Positions 42,261 through 50,943 of a DNA stretch of 61,715 bases are shown here, piece by piece. Origin of the DNA: CAADGY01 sp900696665. GTDB taxonomy: Bacteria > Acidobacteriota > Terriglobia > Bryobacterales > Bryobacteraceae. Made by a program: the position numbers and the translations under genes. Every line of letters starts with the position of its first letter. The stretch's first letter is position 1. Under the pieces are notes generated by a model. The model ran no database searches. It had not been told where the DNA came from and was given only the letters and a program-made list of their open reading frames with translations. The DNA lies in contig JAPSFM010000021.1 in the NCBI GenBank assembly GCA_035063885.1, forward strand, positions 1-61,715, given 5' to 3'.

Positions 42261-43640
42261 ATGAAGATGGATTACGGTTTTAAGAATATTGCTTTGAGGG
42301 TTGCCCCGAAGCGTTTTGAAAGTTGGGAGGACTTCGTCAGGGAAACGCCGGAGTACTCCATCGGCTTAGAGGTGGTGGATGACACGCCGGGCCACCGCAG
42401 CCACCACGTACATTTTGACCATCACTCCGGAGTAATCCGGGAAGCCACCATGAGTGCCGCGTTACAGGCGTACATTGCCGTGCGCCAGGGGCGTCTGATG
42501 GACCGCTGGCTGCGGAAACGGAAACCGGTTCCCGTTTACGTTTGGAACGCCGACCAGGACGTCTGCCTGGCAGCGTTCGTTCTGGAGAACCACGAACTGC
42601 TGGAGCGCAGCGAAGGTTCGCCGTTACTCCGGTGGATTGTGCAGTACAACAACAAGATCGACGTTTGTGGAGGCATCTACCCGGTCAACCTCCACGAACT
42701 GGAAGAGAACCATTTCACGTGGGTGTTTGAGCCATACCGCCAGCAGCGGATGCGAGGCAAAGACCAGAACGACGAGGCGCTGGTGACCGATACAATCGCA
42801 CAGGTCTGCGAGCGTTTGCGGCGTCTTCTGGACGGAACGGCGGGGACGGCGCGGATCACGGCAAAACCGGAGATCCTTTACAACTCTCCATATAATTTCG
42901 TCATCGCCGACGAGAAGGGCGATCCGCACTCGCGGCTCGTGCTGGCCGCGCAAGGTTACACGAACCTGATCAGCAGGGTTTGCACGCGTCCGTCCGGACG
43001 TTTCACGTACAGTCTGATCCGCGGCTCATCCTACGACGAGGACACGTTCCAGATCGGGAAACTCATTGAGGCCTTTCAAGCCGCCGAGGACCGTCCGGAC
43101 GTGAAGATCTGGGGCGGGTCGAATCTTGCTGCCGGCTCCGACAGCGAAATGGGCAGTTCGCTGCCGTGGACTACCCTGCGGGACATTGCGGAGCCGATTG
43201 TTCGCGATGCGTTCCTGGCGAACATGAGCCAATCGCTGCCGGCGAACGCAGGTACGCGCTCGGGGGTCCTGCTGGTTTCTCAGCCGGGCCGCTATTCCGG
43301 GATTCAGCGGCACCTTTCAGCCTGCGGCCTGGAGGTCTTCGCGGTTGCGGACTGCGCGGAAGCGCGCAAAGTTCTGTCGATGCATTATCAGATTGCCGCC
43401 GTATTTGCCCCTGTGCTGCTGCCGGACGGCAATTTCCACCACCTCGTGGAAATGGCGGCGCAACGCCCGAATCCAGTGCCGGTGGTCGTCTGCATACCGG
43501 AGCTCGACGGCGGCTGGGTCGACCTGCTCGAATCGGGAGCTTTTCAAGTTGTCAGCGAACATTGCGAGCTTCCGGAAATCCGGAGGGTGGTGAACTCCAT
43601 CGTGGGTTGCCGGCAGTATGTGATCGAAGCCACCGTCTGA
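42261..43640 (+). CDS. Uncharacterised protein, DHH-like N-terminal part plus degenerate receiver tail
   Basis: About 459 residues (482 from a GTG at 42192). The conserved part begins DYGFKNIALRVAPKRFESWE. It contains HVHFDHHSG near residue 50, VWNADQDVCLAAFVLE near 95, IVQYNNKIDVCGGIYPV near 135 and SSYDEDTFQIGKLIEAFQ near 260. These recall a DHH-type phosphoesterase-like hydrolase (His/Asp-rich segments), but the assignment is weak. The last 130 residues (SGVLLVSQPGRYSGIQRHLS onward to IRRVVNSIVG) have receiver-like alternation but lack the acidic cluster, the phosphoryl Asp and the Lys, so it is a dead receiver. No neighbouring gene explains its role; it is followed tail-to-tail by the IclR gene. 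Confidence 0.6.
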   Translation: MKMDYGFKNIALRVAPKRFESWEDFVRETPEYSIGLEVVDDTPGHRSHHVHFDHHSGVIREATMSAALQAYIAVRQGRLMDRWLRKRKPVPVYVWNADQDVCLAAFVLENHELLERSEGSPLLRWIVQYNNKIDVCGGIYPVNLHELEENHFTWVFEPYRQQRMRGKDQNDEALVTDTIAQVCERLRRLLDGTAGTARITAKPEILYNSPYNFVIADEKGDPHSRLVLAAQGYTNLISRVCTRPSGRFTYSLIRGSSYDEDTFQIGKLIEAFQAAEDRPDVKIWGGSNLAAGSDSEMGSSLPWTTLRDIAEPIVRDAFLANMSQSLPANAGTRSGVLLVSQPGRYSGIQRHLSACGLEVFAVADCAEARKVLSMHYQIAAVFAPVLLPDGNFHHLVEMAAQRPNPVPVVVCIPELDGGWVDLLESGAFQVVSEHCELPEIRRVVNSIVGCRQYVIEATV

Positions 43641-43645
43641 CGGCG

Positions 43646-44542
43646 TTATTCCTTAAGGCTCTGGCGCATCCGCTTCTCGATGCGGTGCGCGGTGGCCATC
43701 ACGAGCGAAGGAATCCGCTTTTCCAGGGCGGGAGTCAGCCGTGCGGTTGGCAGCGAGACACTGATGGCGGCTTCAACGGCTCCGTTCTTTTCCGCAATGG
43801 GGGCTGCAAAACAGCATCCGCCTTTTACCGTCTCCTCGAACTCGCGGGAGAAGCCGCGCTCGCGCACACCGGCCAGTTCCTGCCGGATAGCCGCCGGGTC
43901 GGTAATGGTGTTCTCCGTGGTGGCGTAGACGCCGTAGACCTGGAACAGTTGCTGAAGCCGCTCCGGCGGCTGAAACGCCGCTATCGCCTTTCCCAGCGAA
44001 GAAGCATAGGGCGGCAGAATGCGGTTCGGGTAGTTGGACATGCGGATATGCTGCGAGCTTTCGCGAGTCTCCACGACGCGGATGTGATCCACCATCAGCA
44101 CCGCCAGGGTGACGGTCTCCGCCAGTTCCATCCCCAGCGCTTCCATCTCAGGCCGGGCCGCCGAAACCAGCCGTAGCTGCCAGTCCTGTGTCAACGCCGG
44201 CACCCATACACGGTTCAACTCGTATACGCTGTCCTCCCGCTGGCGGACGTAACCAGTGGCAACCAATGTTTGAAGCAGCCGGAATGCCGACGGCTTTCCA
44301 AGGCCCACCATGTGGGCAAGTTCCGCAAGCCCGAGCGGATGCGAGCACTGAGCCAGACGTTCCAACATCTCCAATCCCTTGGCAAGCGCGCGAGATTTGA
44401 GCCGTTCCTCCTCGCCGGAAGCAGCTCCGGCTCCTCTTTTCGATTCGGCTATTGCCATGTGTTTACCGATTATACGTGAATCTTGCTCAGCAATCGCAGC
44501 TTTCTGAAGAATATCGAAACCGGGTTTCATCTTGTGGTTCAT
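43646..44542 (-). CDS. IclR family transcriptional regulator
   Basis: A 298-residue regulator. The N-terminal winged helix-turn-helix reads AKGLEMLERLAQCSHPLGLAEL onward with VGLGKPSAFRLLQTLVATGYV (recognition helix). The C-terminal effector domain contains VVETRESSQHIRM, LPPYASSLGKAIAAFQPPE, and GCCFAAPIAEKNG, all normal for IclR. IclR proteins control carbon-source genes, usually divergently transcribed. The start at 44542 shares ATGA with the preceding gene's stop, which suggests coupling; an ATG at 44458 (MAIAESKRG) is nearer the usual family start. Confidence 0.92.
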   Translation of the reverse strand: MNHKMKPGFDILQKAAIAEQDSRIIGKHMAIAESKRGAGAASGEEERLKSRALAKGLEMLERLAQCSHPLGLAELAHMVGLGKPSAFRLLQTLVATGYVRQREDSVYELNRVWVPALTQDWQLRLVSAARPEMEALGMELAETVTLAVLMVDHIRVVETRESSQHIRMSNYPNRILPPYASSLGKAIAAFQPPERLQQLFQVYGVYATTENTITDPAAIRQELAGVRERGFSREFEETVKGGCCFAAPIAEKNGAVEAAISVSLPTARLTPALEKRIPSLVMATAHRIEKRMRQSLKE

Positions 44543-45933
44543 TTCATCTCAATATTGAGTGTCACGACCTTAAGCGGTCCCCCGGGCCCTGGCTCGACAC
44601 GCACGTGCGCCAGTGAGTTTTTGTCCGCGTCATAGACGTACACGCCGTGGGCAGTCCCGAAATACAACGTGGAACCATCGCGTGTGATGTTGGCAACGTA
44701 GTCATTGACCGGGTATTTCCGCGCTGAACCGGATTGCATGTCGAATCGGAGCACCCCGCCGCCGCATGCCGCGCCCTCCGGTTGCCGCATGAGTCCGATC
44801 CAGATTGAACCGGAATCGAGCAACAGCGCGGAGCCGGACCATGGCGCGATTTCGGGAAGATATCGCATCTCGTAGCGGCGGCTGTCAAGATCGAAGCTGC
44901 CTACAGCCCCGACTCCGGATAGCCCCTCGCCGTCGTAGAAATAGTTGGCAAACCAAAGCTTCGCTCCGTCGAATGCATAGGGCCCAATCGAGTTCCTCAG
45001 ACCGTCTGGAGACGGGCCGGGTGCGAATGCAACCTCACCGGTGCTACGTCGCAGTCTGTTATAGAGCGCGGCCGTGGGAACCGGAACGGGGTGGAATTGC
45101 GCCGCACCTCGCGAGTTCACGACATATACACCCGATTTCTGATAGCCACAACACGGTGGTCCCCCGGGCGCCACATAAAGCCAGAGGTTGGGCTTTGCTT
45201 TCAGGATTTGTTCCGCGCCCGGGAGGCTGCCGTTTGGTAGACGGATGGCATTGAGCACGGGCGCCGGAATGCGGGCGATTTCCGGCGATTGTTCCGTTTC
45301 TTGGAAGACCGCTGAGGGTTCCTCACGGGCGTACCATTGCCCGTCGCTTTTCCGACGGACCAGCATGATGCTTGCAGGCAAAGCTTCCGTACTCATCTCA
45401 CTCGAAGCCGAGTAGGAACCAAAAAACGCGATACGGTCCGGCCCGGGTTGCACAGTCTTTACGGAAAAGCGATGGAACCGGTAGCGCTTGGGAGCGCGCC
45501 GCGTTACAAGATGATACAGGTATTTTTGAGTGCCGCCGTAGAGTCCGTAGTCGCCAATCCAATCGGCGTACACGAATTCGCCGGTTGCGTTGCGCAGTTG
45601 AAGGCCGCAGCACGGTGGCGCCGGACAGATGTCCAGCACCATATACACCTGGTTCGTTTTTCCGTAGACCACGAAAACGCCAGCCCATTGACCGGCCGGC
45701 GGCGGTTGGGTCTCGTCAAAGCCCGTGACAACCATCACGGCGTAGTCGCCCTCGATGGAGCGCTTGTCGTGCACTGAAAATTTCGAGAGCGCTGGATTTT
45801 TCTTCTTCAGCCAGGCCGTAATGCTGGTGAGGTTCTCCCGCTGAAGTGCTTCCCATCTTTGCTGCCAGATTTCAGGCGCGGCGTAAAGGGCGGCGCCGCT
45901 GGCAATCAGCAGCAGCACATTCCGGCAGAACAT
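44539..45933 (-). CDS. Hypothetical secreted protein, possibly beta-propeller
   Basis: A protein of about 464 residues with a signal peptide (MFCRNVLLLIASGAALYAA). The mature part is beta-rich with two CPPC-like pairs in similar context (ICPAPPCCGLQLRN near 120 and GGPPCCGYQKSGV near 260). WIGLMRQPEGAACGGGVLRF and DGSTLYFGTAHGVYVYDAD look like propeller blades. I do not recognise a catalytic family. Its stop (TGA) overlaps the IclR ATG. It is transcribed behind the interrupted gene 45972-46958 and may share that transcript. Confidence 0.7.
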   Translation of the reverse strand: MFCRNVLLLIASGAALYAAPEIWQQRWEALQRENLTSITAWLKKKNPALSKFSVHDKRSIEGDYAVMVVTGFDETQPPPAGQWAGVFVVYGKTNQVYMVLDICPAPPCCGLQLRNATGEFVYADWIGDYGLYGGTQKYLYHLVTRRAPKRYRFHRFSVKTVQPGPDRIAFFGSYSASSEMSTEALPASIMLVRRKSDGQWYAREEPSAVFQETEQSPEIARIPAPVLNAIRLPNGSLPGAEQILKAKPNLWLYVAPGGPPCCGYQKSGVYVVNSRGAAQFHPVPVPTAALYNRLRRSTGEVAFAPGPSPDGLRNSIGPYAFDGAKLWFANYFYDGEGLSGVGAVGSFDLDSRRYEMRYLPEIAPWSGSALLLDSGSIWIGLMRQPEGAACGGGVLRFDMQSGSARKYPVNDYVANITRDGSTLYFGTAHGVYVYDADKNSLAHVRVEPGPGGPLKVVTLNIEMK

Positions 45934-45971
45934 GTCTACCGGATCATACAACTTCTCCCGGACGGCCGCCG

Positions 45972-46958
45972 CTATCCAAACCGGAAGCCCGGTTTCAGTT
46001 CGCACTGATACAACTGGGTGCCATCCGGGCGGAGTTCAACCCGGCAAGCGGCCCATGACAGGCGAAGTTCCGGCCCCAGAGGGAACGCGATCTCAGTTCC
46101 ATCCACCTCGGCTTCAATGCTGGGTCCTTTGGCCTGGGCAGGTAGCGTAAAGTTGAGTGACCGGCCGAACATCACCGGGTACGTGTGGCGGATCAAGTCG
46201 GTTTGTATCGTTTGCTCGACCTCGGCTTCGAGTACATAAGTGACGCGATCCGATCAGTTGCGAACTATGACGCTGATGGCGCGGCCGCCGCGCGAGAAGC
46301 CGTCCGATTCGATCGAGGTGAACGGACACGGACCGGCAATGCACGACACTCTCGCGTTGCGGAAGTATTTGTTGTCCTCACCGGTATTCATTGAGAGGGA
46401 GCCCAGCATTGCTTTCCATTTCCCGTCGGGCGAGCAGGGCGGCCGGCCGTCACACGGAACGTTGCCCCGGTTCAGGATGTCGAAAGTACGAACAACGCTG
46501 CCGACGTTCACCGTGTTGGTGGCCTTGGTTGCATACCGGACACGAATATTCGCGAGGCTAACCTGCTTGTGCGCGGGCAGCGGACCGGAAGCCGGTGCTT
46601 TTGGAGTGAGGCGAAGCAACTGAATCTCATCACCGGCAGGCGCGCCGGTCGTGAAGGGGTAATAGCCGGGATGCTCGACCCGCAGGGAGATCTGGTCCCC
46701 CGCGGGCACCGGCGGTTCCAGCCGCAGCCGAAAAAAGCCCGTACCATCTGAAGTGGCTTTGGCGTTCCTGCCGCCCGAGCTGGCAACGACGAGCGCGTGT
46801 TGAATGGGCCGTTGCTTGTGCGGGTCGGGATCCTTTGTGAGAACAGCGCCTGTGACCGTACCGATTTCCGGCGCTCGAAGCCATCTCCCGATGAGCAGGG
46901 CTGCGGCCGCCACAACCAGGGCCGCAGCCATGGCGATCACAGTAATCCTGCGCGGCAT
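45972..46958 (-). pseudogene. Membrane-anchored protein gene interrupted by an in-frame TGA
   Basis: The first part (46958 to 46254) encodes 234 residues: a membrane anchor (RRITVIAMAAALVVAAAALL), then a carboxypeptidase-regulatory-like beta domain (GTVTGAVLTKD, DGTGFFRLRLE, SLRVEHPGYYPF) and a second beta domain. The text then hits TGA at 46254-46256, in VIVRN-stop-SDRVTYVLEAEVE. The same frame stays open for 94 more codons (to 45972) and continues in the same style (PVMFGRSLNFTLPAQ, GTEIAFPLGPELRLSW). The simplest reading is TGG (Trp) to TGA. The 3' part has no start of its own nearby. Whether the shorter protein functions is unknown. Confidence 0.75.
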
Positions 46959-47031
46959 GACCTGGAGCACCCCATAAAAATAGTACGATGCGTATAAGGA
47001 CGCCAGATTATCGGGGGGCGTTCCTCGCATT

Positions 47032-48372
47032 GTGAGTTCCGGAACAGATCATGCGAATGTTGCCTCATCGCGCCGCGAAGCACTGAGGCGCATCGCGATC
47101 TTGACCGGAGCATCGGCGACCATGGACGGGCTGTCCTCGTTTGCCGAAATGGGCGAGCCGGATCTCGTCGCGGGACAGGCTGCTTTGTCCGCAGACGACG
47201 ACGCCTTTCTCGACGAACTCGAACACGCTGCTTTTCTGTATTTCTGGGAGCAGGCCGACCCTAACACCGGCCTGGTAAAAGACCGGTGCAATGTACGGAG
47301 CGGCAACGACACTGGCACGGTCGCGAGCATTGCCGCGACAGGCTTCGGCCTCGCGGCGCTCTGCATCGGACATTCGCGCGGCTTCGTTCCGTTGGCCGAC
47401 GTACGCGCCCGGGTGATTGCGGCGCTCCGGTTCTTGAATGAGAAGATGCCCGCGCATCGCGGCTTCTTCTATCATTGGACCGATGTACACACCGGGGAAC
47501 GGACGTGGAATTCGGAGATCTCGTCCATCGACACCGCCATTCTGTTATGCGGCGTTCTCACCTGCCGCCAACATTTCCGGTATCGCGAAATCAGCCGGCT
47601 CGCGAGGCTGATCTTCAATCGCGTGAACTGGACATGGCTCTCCGCGGATACCAGCCTGCTGCCGCACGGCTGGACTCCGGAACTTGGCTTCCTCCAGTAT
47701 CGCTGGGATTATTACAGCGAACTCATGATGATGTATCTTCTCGGCCTGGGTTCTACGACACATCCTTTGCCGGTTCAAACCTGGCACGCCTGGAAACGGC
47801 TAACGTTCGAATACGACGGCCTCCGTTATATCGGCTCCTACGCGCCGCTGTTTGTGCATCAGTATTCGCAAGCCTGGTTCGATTTTCGAGGCAAGCGAGA
47901 TCGATACGCCGATTATTTCCGCAATTCGACGGTCGCGACACAGGTTCACCGCCGCTTTTGTCTTGAGTTGTCCAAACGCTATCCGCATTTCAGCGAAGAC
48001 CTTTGGGGCATTACGGCGTCCGATTCCAGGAACGGCTACGTGATATGGGGCGGCCCGCCGGAAATGGGTCCCATTGATGGAACAGTGGTTCCGAGCGCGG
48101 CTGGCGGTTCGCTAGCCTTCCTGCCGCGGGAGACGCTGCGGGTTCTCAAGCATATTCGAAGCCGTTATGGCGAGCGTACGTGGAGCCGGTATGGATTCGT
48201 CAACGCCTTCAATCCCATGACGGAGTGGTACGACACCGACGTGGTGGGAATCGATACGGGCGTGACGCTGCTGATGGCCGAGAACTTGCGAACTGGGTTC
48301 GTGTGGGACGCTTTTTCGAGGAATCCTGAAGTGGTGGCGGCCTTGAAGCGCGCCGGCTTCACCGAAGAGTAG
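47032..48372 (+). CDS. GH144/glucoamylase-type secreted glycosidase
   Basis: A 446-residue protein with the (alpha/alpha)6 fold of the 'glycoamylase' PF10091 group, which includes endo-beta-1,2-glucanases (GH144). Family signs are EHAAFLYFWEQADPNTGLV (near residue 65), IAATGFGLAALCIG, RGFFYHWTDVHTGERTWNSE, SSIDTAILLCGVLTCRQHF, YYSELMMMYLLGLGS and FVHQYSQAWFDFRGKRD. The catalytic Glu cannot be assigned with certainty. The N-terminus (RREALRRIAILTGASATMD) may be a Tat-like signal. The start is a GTG. It is divergent from the interrupted gene at 45972-46958. Confidence 0.85.
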   Translation: MSSGTDHANVASSRREALRRIAILTGASATMDGLSSFAEMGEPDLVAGQAALSADDDAFLDELEHAAFLYFWEQADPNTGLVKDRCNVRSGNDTGTVASIAATGFGLAALCIGHSRGFVPLADVRARVIAALRFLNEKMPAHRGFFYHWTDVHTGERTWNSEISSIDTAILLCGVLTCRQHFRYREISRLARLIFNRVNWTWLSADTSLLPHGWTPELGFLQYRWDYYSELMMMYLLGLGSTTHPLPVQTWHAWKRLTFEYDGLRYIGSYAPLFVHQYSQAWFDFRGKRDRYADYFRNSTVATQVHRRFCLELSKRYPHFSEDLWGITASDSRNGYVIWGGPPEMGPIDGTVVPSAAGGSLAFLPRETLRVLKHIRSRYGERTWSRYGFVNAFNPMTEWYDTDVVGIDTGVTLLMAENLRTGFVWDAFSRNPEVVAALKRAGFTEE

Positions 48373-48535
48373 CGCTTGCCCGGAGCCGGAACCACACATT
48401 CGAGCCGCTGGCGGAAGACTTGCCTGGAGGGTCAAAGCCATGGAGGGTATGAGAAAGAGTCGCCCGAAGATGCGGGTCCCCTTCCGCTTTCATCGTACCC
48501 ACCCCGGAACATCCGCGTTGCGGCGGGTGAACCCG

Positions 48536-49276
48536 TCAGCGCTCGACGCCGCGCAGGCGGCGGTACATAGCGGCAAACTGCTCGAGCGTGAGTTGCTCCG
48601 CGCGCAATCCCGCCTCCGGCCAGGCATCGACCTGAGGACCATAGCCAGGCCGAAGATTATTCCGGATCGTCTTCCGCTTCTGCCGGAAACATTGTCCGGC
48701 GAATGCGAGAAGTTCTTCCGGGCGTTCGCCCGGTGGGGGATGCGGCGTTAACCGCACGACGGCCGATTCCACTTTTGGCGGCGGGTGAAAGGCCGCAGGC
48801 GGCACTGTAAACAGATACTCGGCACGCGCGTAGATCATGGTCGCAACCGTCAGATAGCCGTAGTCGCGTGATCCCGGTTCAGCCACCAGCCGCTGCGCAA
48901 CCTCCTTCTGAATCAGGAAAACCGCGCGGGTCATCAGAGGCCCCAGGACCAGCACTTTTTCGATAACCGGCGATGTGATGTAGTACGGAAGATTGCCGGC
49001 GACAACGGCCGCGCCCCATCGGGCAAGATCAGTGGTGAGAATGTCGCCGGAGATCACGGTAATACCGGGAAACCGCGACCGGAGGCGCAGTGCGAGCCCT
49101 TCGTCCAGTTCGATCGCGATCACCTCGCTGGCCCTGGAGACCAGGTGGGCTGTCAGGGCGCCTTTGCCGGGGCCGATCTCGATAACTCGCGGCGCAGGTT
49201 CGGGGCACGCGGCGCGCGCAATTCGCTCCAGAACGGAGGCGCGGACCAGGAAATGTTGCCCCAGCCGCCGCCCCAT
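48536..49276 (-). CDS. rsmA: 16S rRNA dimethyladenosine transferase
   Basis: A 246-residue methyltransferase (KsgA) that dimethylates A1518/A1519 of 16S rRNA in late 30S assembly. It starts at the expected family N-terminus (RRLGQHFLVRASVLERI). Motif I is EIGPGKGALTAHL; motif IV is NLPYYITSPVI (NLPY catalytic). The C-terminal domain follows (FHPPPKVESAVVRL). It is slightly short at the C-terminus compared with the E. coli enzyme (273). Confidence 0.95.
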   Translation of the reverse strand: MGRRLGQHFLVRASVLERIARAACPEPAPRVIEIGPGKGALTAHLVSRASEVIAIELDEGLALRLRSRFPGITVISGDILTTDLARWGAAVVAGNLPYYITSPVIEKVLVLGPLMTRAVFLIQKEVAQRLVAEPGSRDYGYLTVATMIYARAEYLFTVPPAAFHPPPKVESAVVRLTPHPPPGERPEELLAFAGQCFRQKRKTIRNNLRPGYGPQVDAWPEAGLRAEQLTLEQFAAMYRRLRGVER

Positions 49277-49319
49277 CGTCTAACCACGACGTCCTGAAGG
49301 TTTACACGAAGATTTGATT

Positions 49320-49398
49320 AGCCGCGGATGGACATAGGTGAACACAGATAAGAGAAATGCAAGGCTTGACTCGTGTGAATTCGTGTTCATCCGTGGCT
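49320..49398. repeat. MITE-like intergenic inverted repeat
   Basis: The block begins AGCCGCGGATGGACATAGGTG (49320-49340, continuing AACACAGA to 49348) and ends with ATTCGTGTTCATCCGTGGCT (49379-49398). The ends are imperfect inverted copies (AGCCRCGGATGRACA). This resembles a short dispersed repeat seen in many bacterial genomes ('ATCCGTGTTCATCTGTGGTT'-type). It lies between rsmA and the anti-sigma gene and carries no gene. Confidence 0.6.
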
Positions 49399-49439
49399 GG
49401 ACTTGCTTTTCCAGATTGCTGCGAATCGCGTGGAGAAAC

Positions 49440-50126
49440 TCAGCCTTTTACCTCGATATGGCTCTTGCTGAAGGAGACGCGCACTTTTCCGGCCGTCGGC
49501 TGTCCGAAGGTAGTGGCCGGAGTGAATGTTGTAAAAAGCAGGTTGTTTTCGATGATCCGCAGCAGTTCCGGATCCTCGGAGACTTTCGACGGAAACGAGT
49601 AGTCCACCATCCTGCCCTGTTCATCAACGGTGAGTTCAACGATAATGTCGTCATCTCCGAACGTGAACGGACCGGTGCTCTTCACGGTTGCTTCGGTATA
49701 GAGAGCGGTTGGCACATCATTACCAGTGAAGCTTTGGTAGGTGGCGACGTTCGGCACGACCATGCCGAACAGGAAAACCGCCGATGCAAGCCCACCAGCA
49801 AGTGGAATCGCCAGCGGACGCATGAGGTTATCCCTCCAAAGCCGGGTGTTGGCGGCCCAATTCTCCCAAATCTTGGAAAAAGTGGCGCTCCTACGCCGCC
49901 GGGTCTGCTCCTTAGAGCCAATTACCCGGAGCGAAAATGTCAAACTGACTGGCGGCGCCTGCGCGGGCAAACCCCTCAACCGGCTGCGCAGAGTATTGGT
50001 CTGCTCGCAGCGCACAGTGCATTTCGGGCAATGCTTAAGGTGCAGGGAAATAGTCTGGCTCTCCGTCTGCGGGAGAAAGCCATCCAGGTACGCCGACAGA
50101 TTCTTTTCCACCTCATGGCACTTCAT
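49440..50126 (-). CDS. Anti-sigma factor with zinc-finger and TonB-C-like domain
   Basis: A 228-residue membrane protein that likely sequesters the adjacent sigma factor. The N-terminal ZAS/zf-HC2 domain carries the pattern HxxxCxxC in LHLKHCPKC (near residue 40) with the upstream KCHEVEKNLSAYLD. One membrane helix (PLAIPLAGGLASAVFLFGMV) follows. The periplasmic part (residues about 160-228) resembles a TonB C-terminal fold: 'ELTVDEQGRMVDYSFPSKVS', PELLRIIENNLLFTTFTPAT, 'KVRVSFSKSHIEV'. That suggests it senses an envelope ligand. The ATG overlaps the sigma gene's stop (ATGA), so translation is coupled. Confidence 0.88.
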   Translation of the reverse strand: MKCHEVEKNLSAYLDGFLPQTESQTISLHLKHCPKCTVRCEQTNTLRSRLRGLPAQAPPVSLTFSLRVIGSKEQTRRRRSATFSKIWENWAANTRLWRDNLMRPLAIPLAGGLASAVFLFGMVVPNVATYQSFTGNDVPTALYTEATVKSTGPFTFGDDDIIVELTVDEQGRMVDYSFPSKVSEDPELLRIIENNLLFTTFTPATTFGQPTAGKVRVSFSKSHIEVKG

Positions 50127-50830
50127 GGCTCGCACCTTGGTCCCAGAGCCGGCTGTGGTGTCCAACTCCAGGCGGGTCCCGGCTCCAGTTGACCCGCCAA
50201 GGTCTTACGTAAGGCCTCGCGTCCGCGGAGAATTCTCGATTTTACGGTGCCCAGTGAAACTTGCAGGACATCCGCGATTTCCTCATAGCTGAGCCCCTCG
50301 ATGTCCCGCAGAACTACAGCGGCGCGGAACGTCGGAGTCAACTGCGCGAGCGCACATTCAATCAGGGCCTGGGTTTCGTGGCTGAGCGTCTCTTCGAAAG
50401 GCGAGCGGCCCGAATCGCACAGCGTCTCCTGGTAATTCCGATTCCGCTCCTCGTCGATCTCCAAACCGACTTCCTGGCGGCGGTGGCGTGTGAACCAGCG
50501 TCTCTGGTTGCGCGCCTCATTCACCGCAATTCGATAGATCCAGGTCTTGAGACTGCTTTGCCGGCGGAACGAGCCAATATTCCGGAAGACCTTCAGGAAG
50601 ACATCCTGGACGACATCGTAAGTATCTGAGGTATCCGTGAGCAGGCGGTGAACCAGGTTATAGACAGGCTGCTGGAATTGGGAAATCAGCGCCTCGTACG
50701 CCTCATTTTCGCCGGCTTGGAGCCCTTCCACCAACAGTTCTTCCTCCTGCCGGTGACAATCGGTGCAGGGCGCCAGATCGTAGGTCGCGACATGCGAGCC
50801 GAATTGATAGCCAATGGTCGTATCTGCCAT
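50123..50830 (-). CDS. ECF RNA polymerase sigma factor (RpoE-like)
   Basis: A 235-residue sigma-70 family factor. Region 2 reads VYNLVHRLLTDTSDTYDVVQ, then DVFLKVFRNIGSFRRQSS with LKTWIYRIAVNEARNQRRW. Region 4 reads LTPTFRAAVVLRDIEGLSYE, then EIADVLQVSLGTVKSRILRG. No region 1.1 or 3 is present. An unusual N-terminal segment has a CTDC pair (APCTDCHRQEEE), and the C-terminus is Pro-rich. The start at 50830 has GAGG six bases upstream. The gene overlaps its anti-sigma factor and has a GGAACTT/GTCTAA promoter at 50914-50941, indicating autoregulation. Confidence 0.92.
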   Translation of the reverse strand: MADTTIGYQFGSHVATYDLAPCTDCHRQEEELLVEGLQAGENEAYEALISQFQQPVYNLVHRLLTDTSDTYDVVQDVFLKVFRNIGSFRRQSSLKTWIYRIAVNEARNQRRWFTRHRRQEVGLEIDEERNRNYQETLCDSGRSPFEETLSHETQALIECALAQLTPTFRAAVVLRDIEGLSYEEIADVLQVSLGTVKSRILRGREALRKTLAGQLEPGPAWSWTPQPALGPRCEP

Positions 50831-50913
50831 GGCGAGCCTCACCCGTATTCTACATCAGCGGAACGCTCTACCTGCGCCAGCCCGCTCCAACAGCATGGGC
50901 CTCTCAAAGTTGA

Positions 50914-50941
50914 TTAGACGGCTCCGGGCGCTGAAAGTTCC
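50914..50941 (-). promoter_or_regulatory. Candidate ECF-sigma promoter of the sigma/anti-sigma operon
   Basis: Read on the minus strand: GGAACTT (50941-50935), 15 bases, GTCTAA (50919-50914), about 85 bases before the sigma-factor ATG. This is the E. coli sigma-E promoter pattern (GGAACTT-N15/16-GTCnAA). It ends three bases from the nusB stop. It strongly suggests that the sigma factor activates its own operon. Confidence 0.85.
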
Positions 50942-50943
50942 CG

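Noticed and set aside
46254..46256. Selenocysteine at the in-frame TGA
   Set aside because: No redox-type motif surrounds it and no obvious hairpin of the bacterial SECIS type was seen; a Trp to stop change is simpler.
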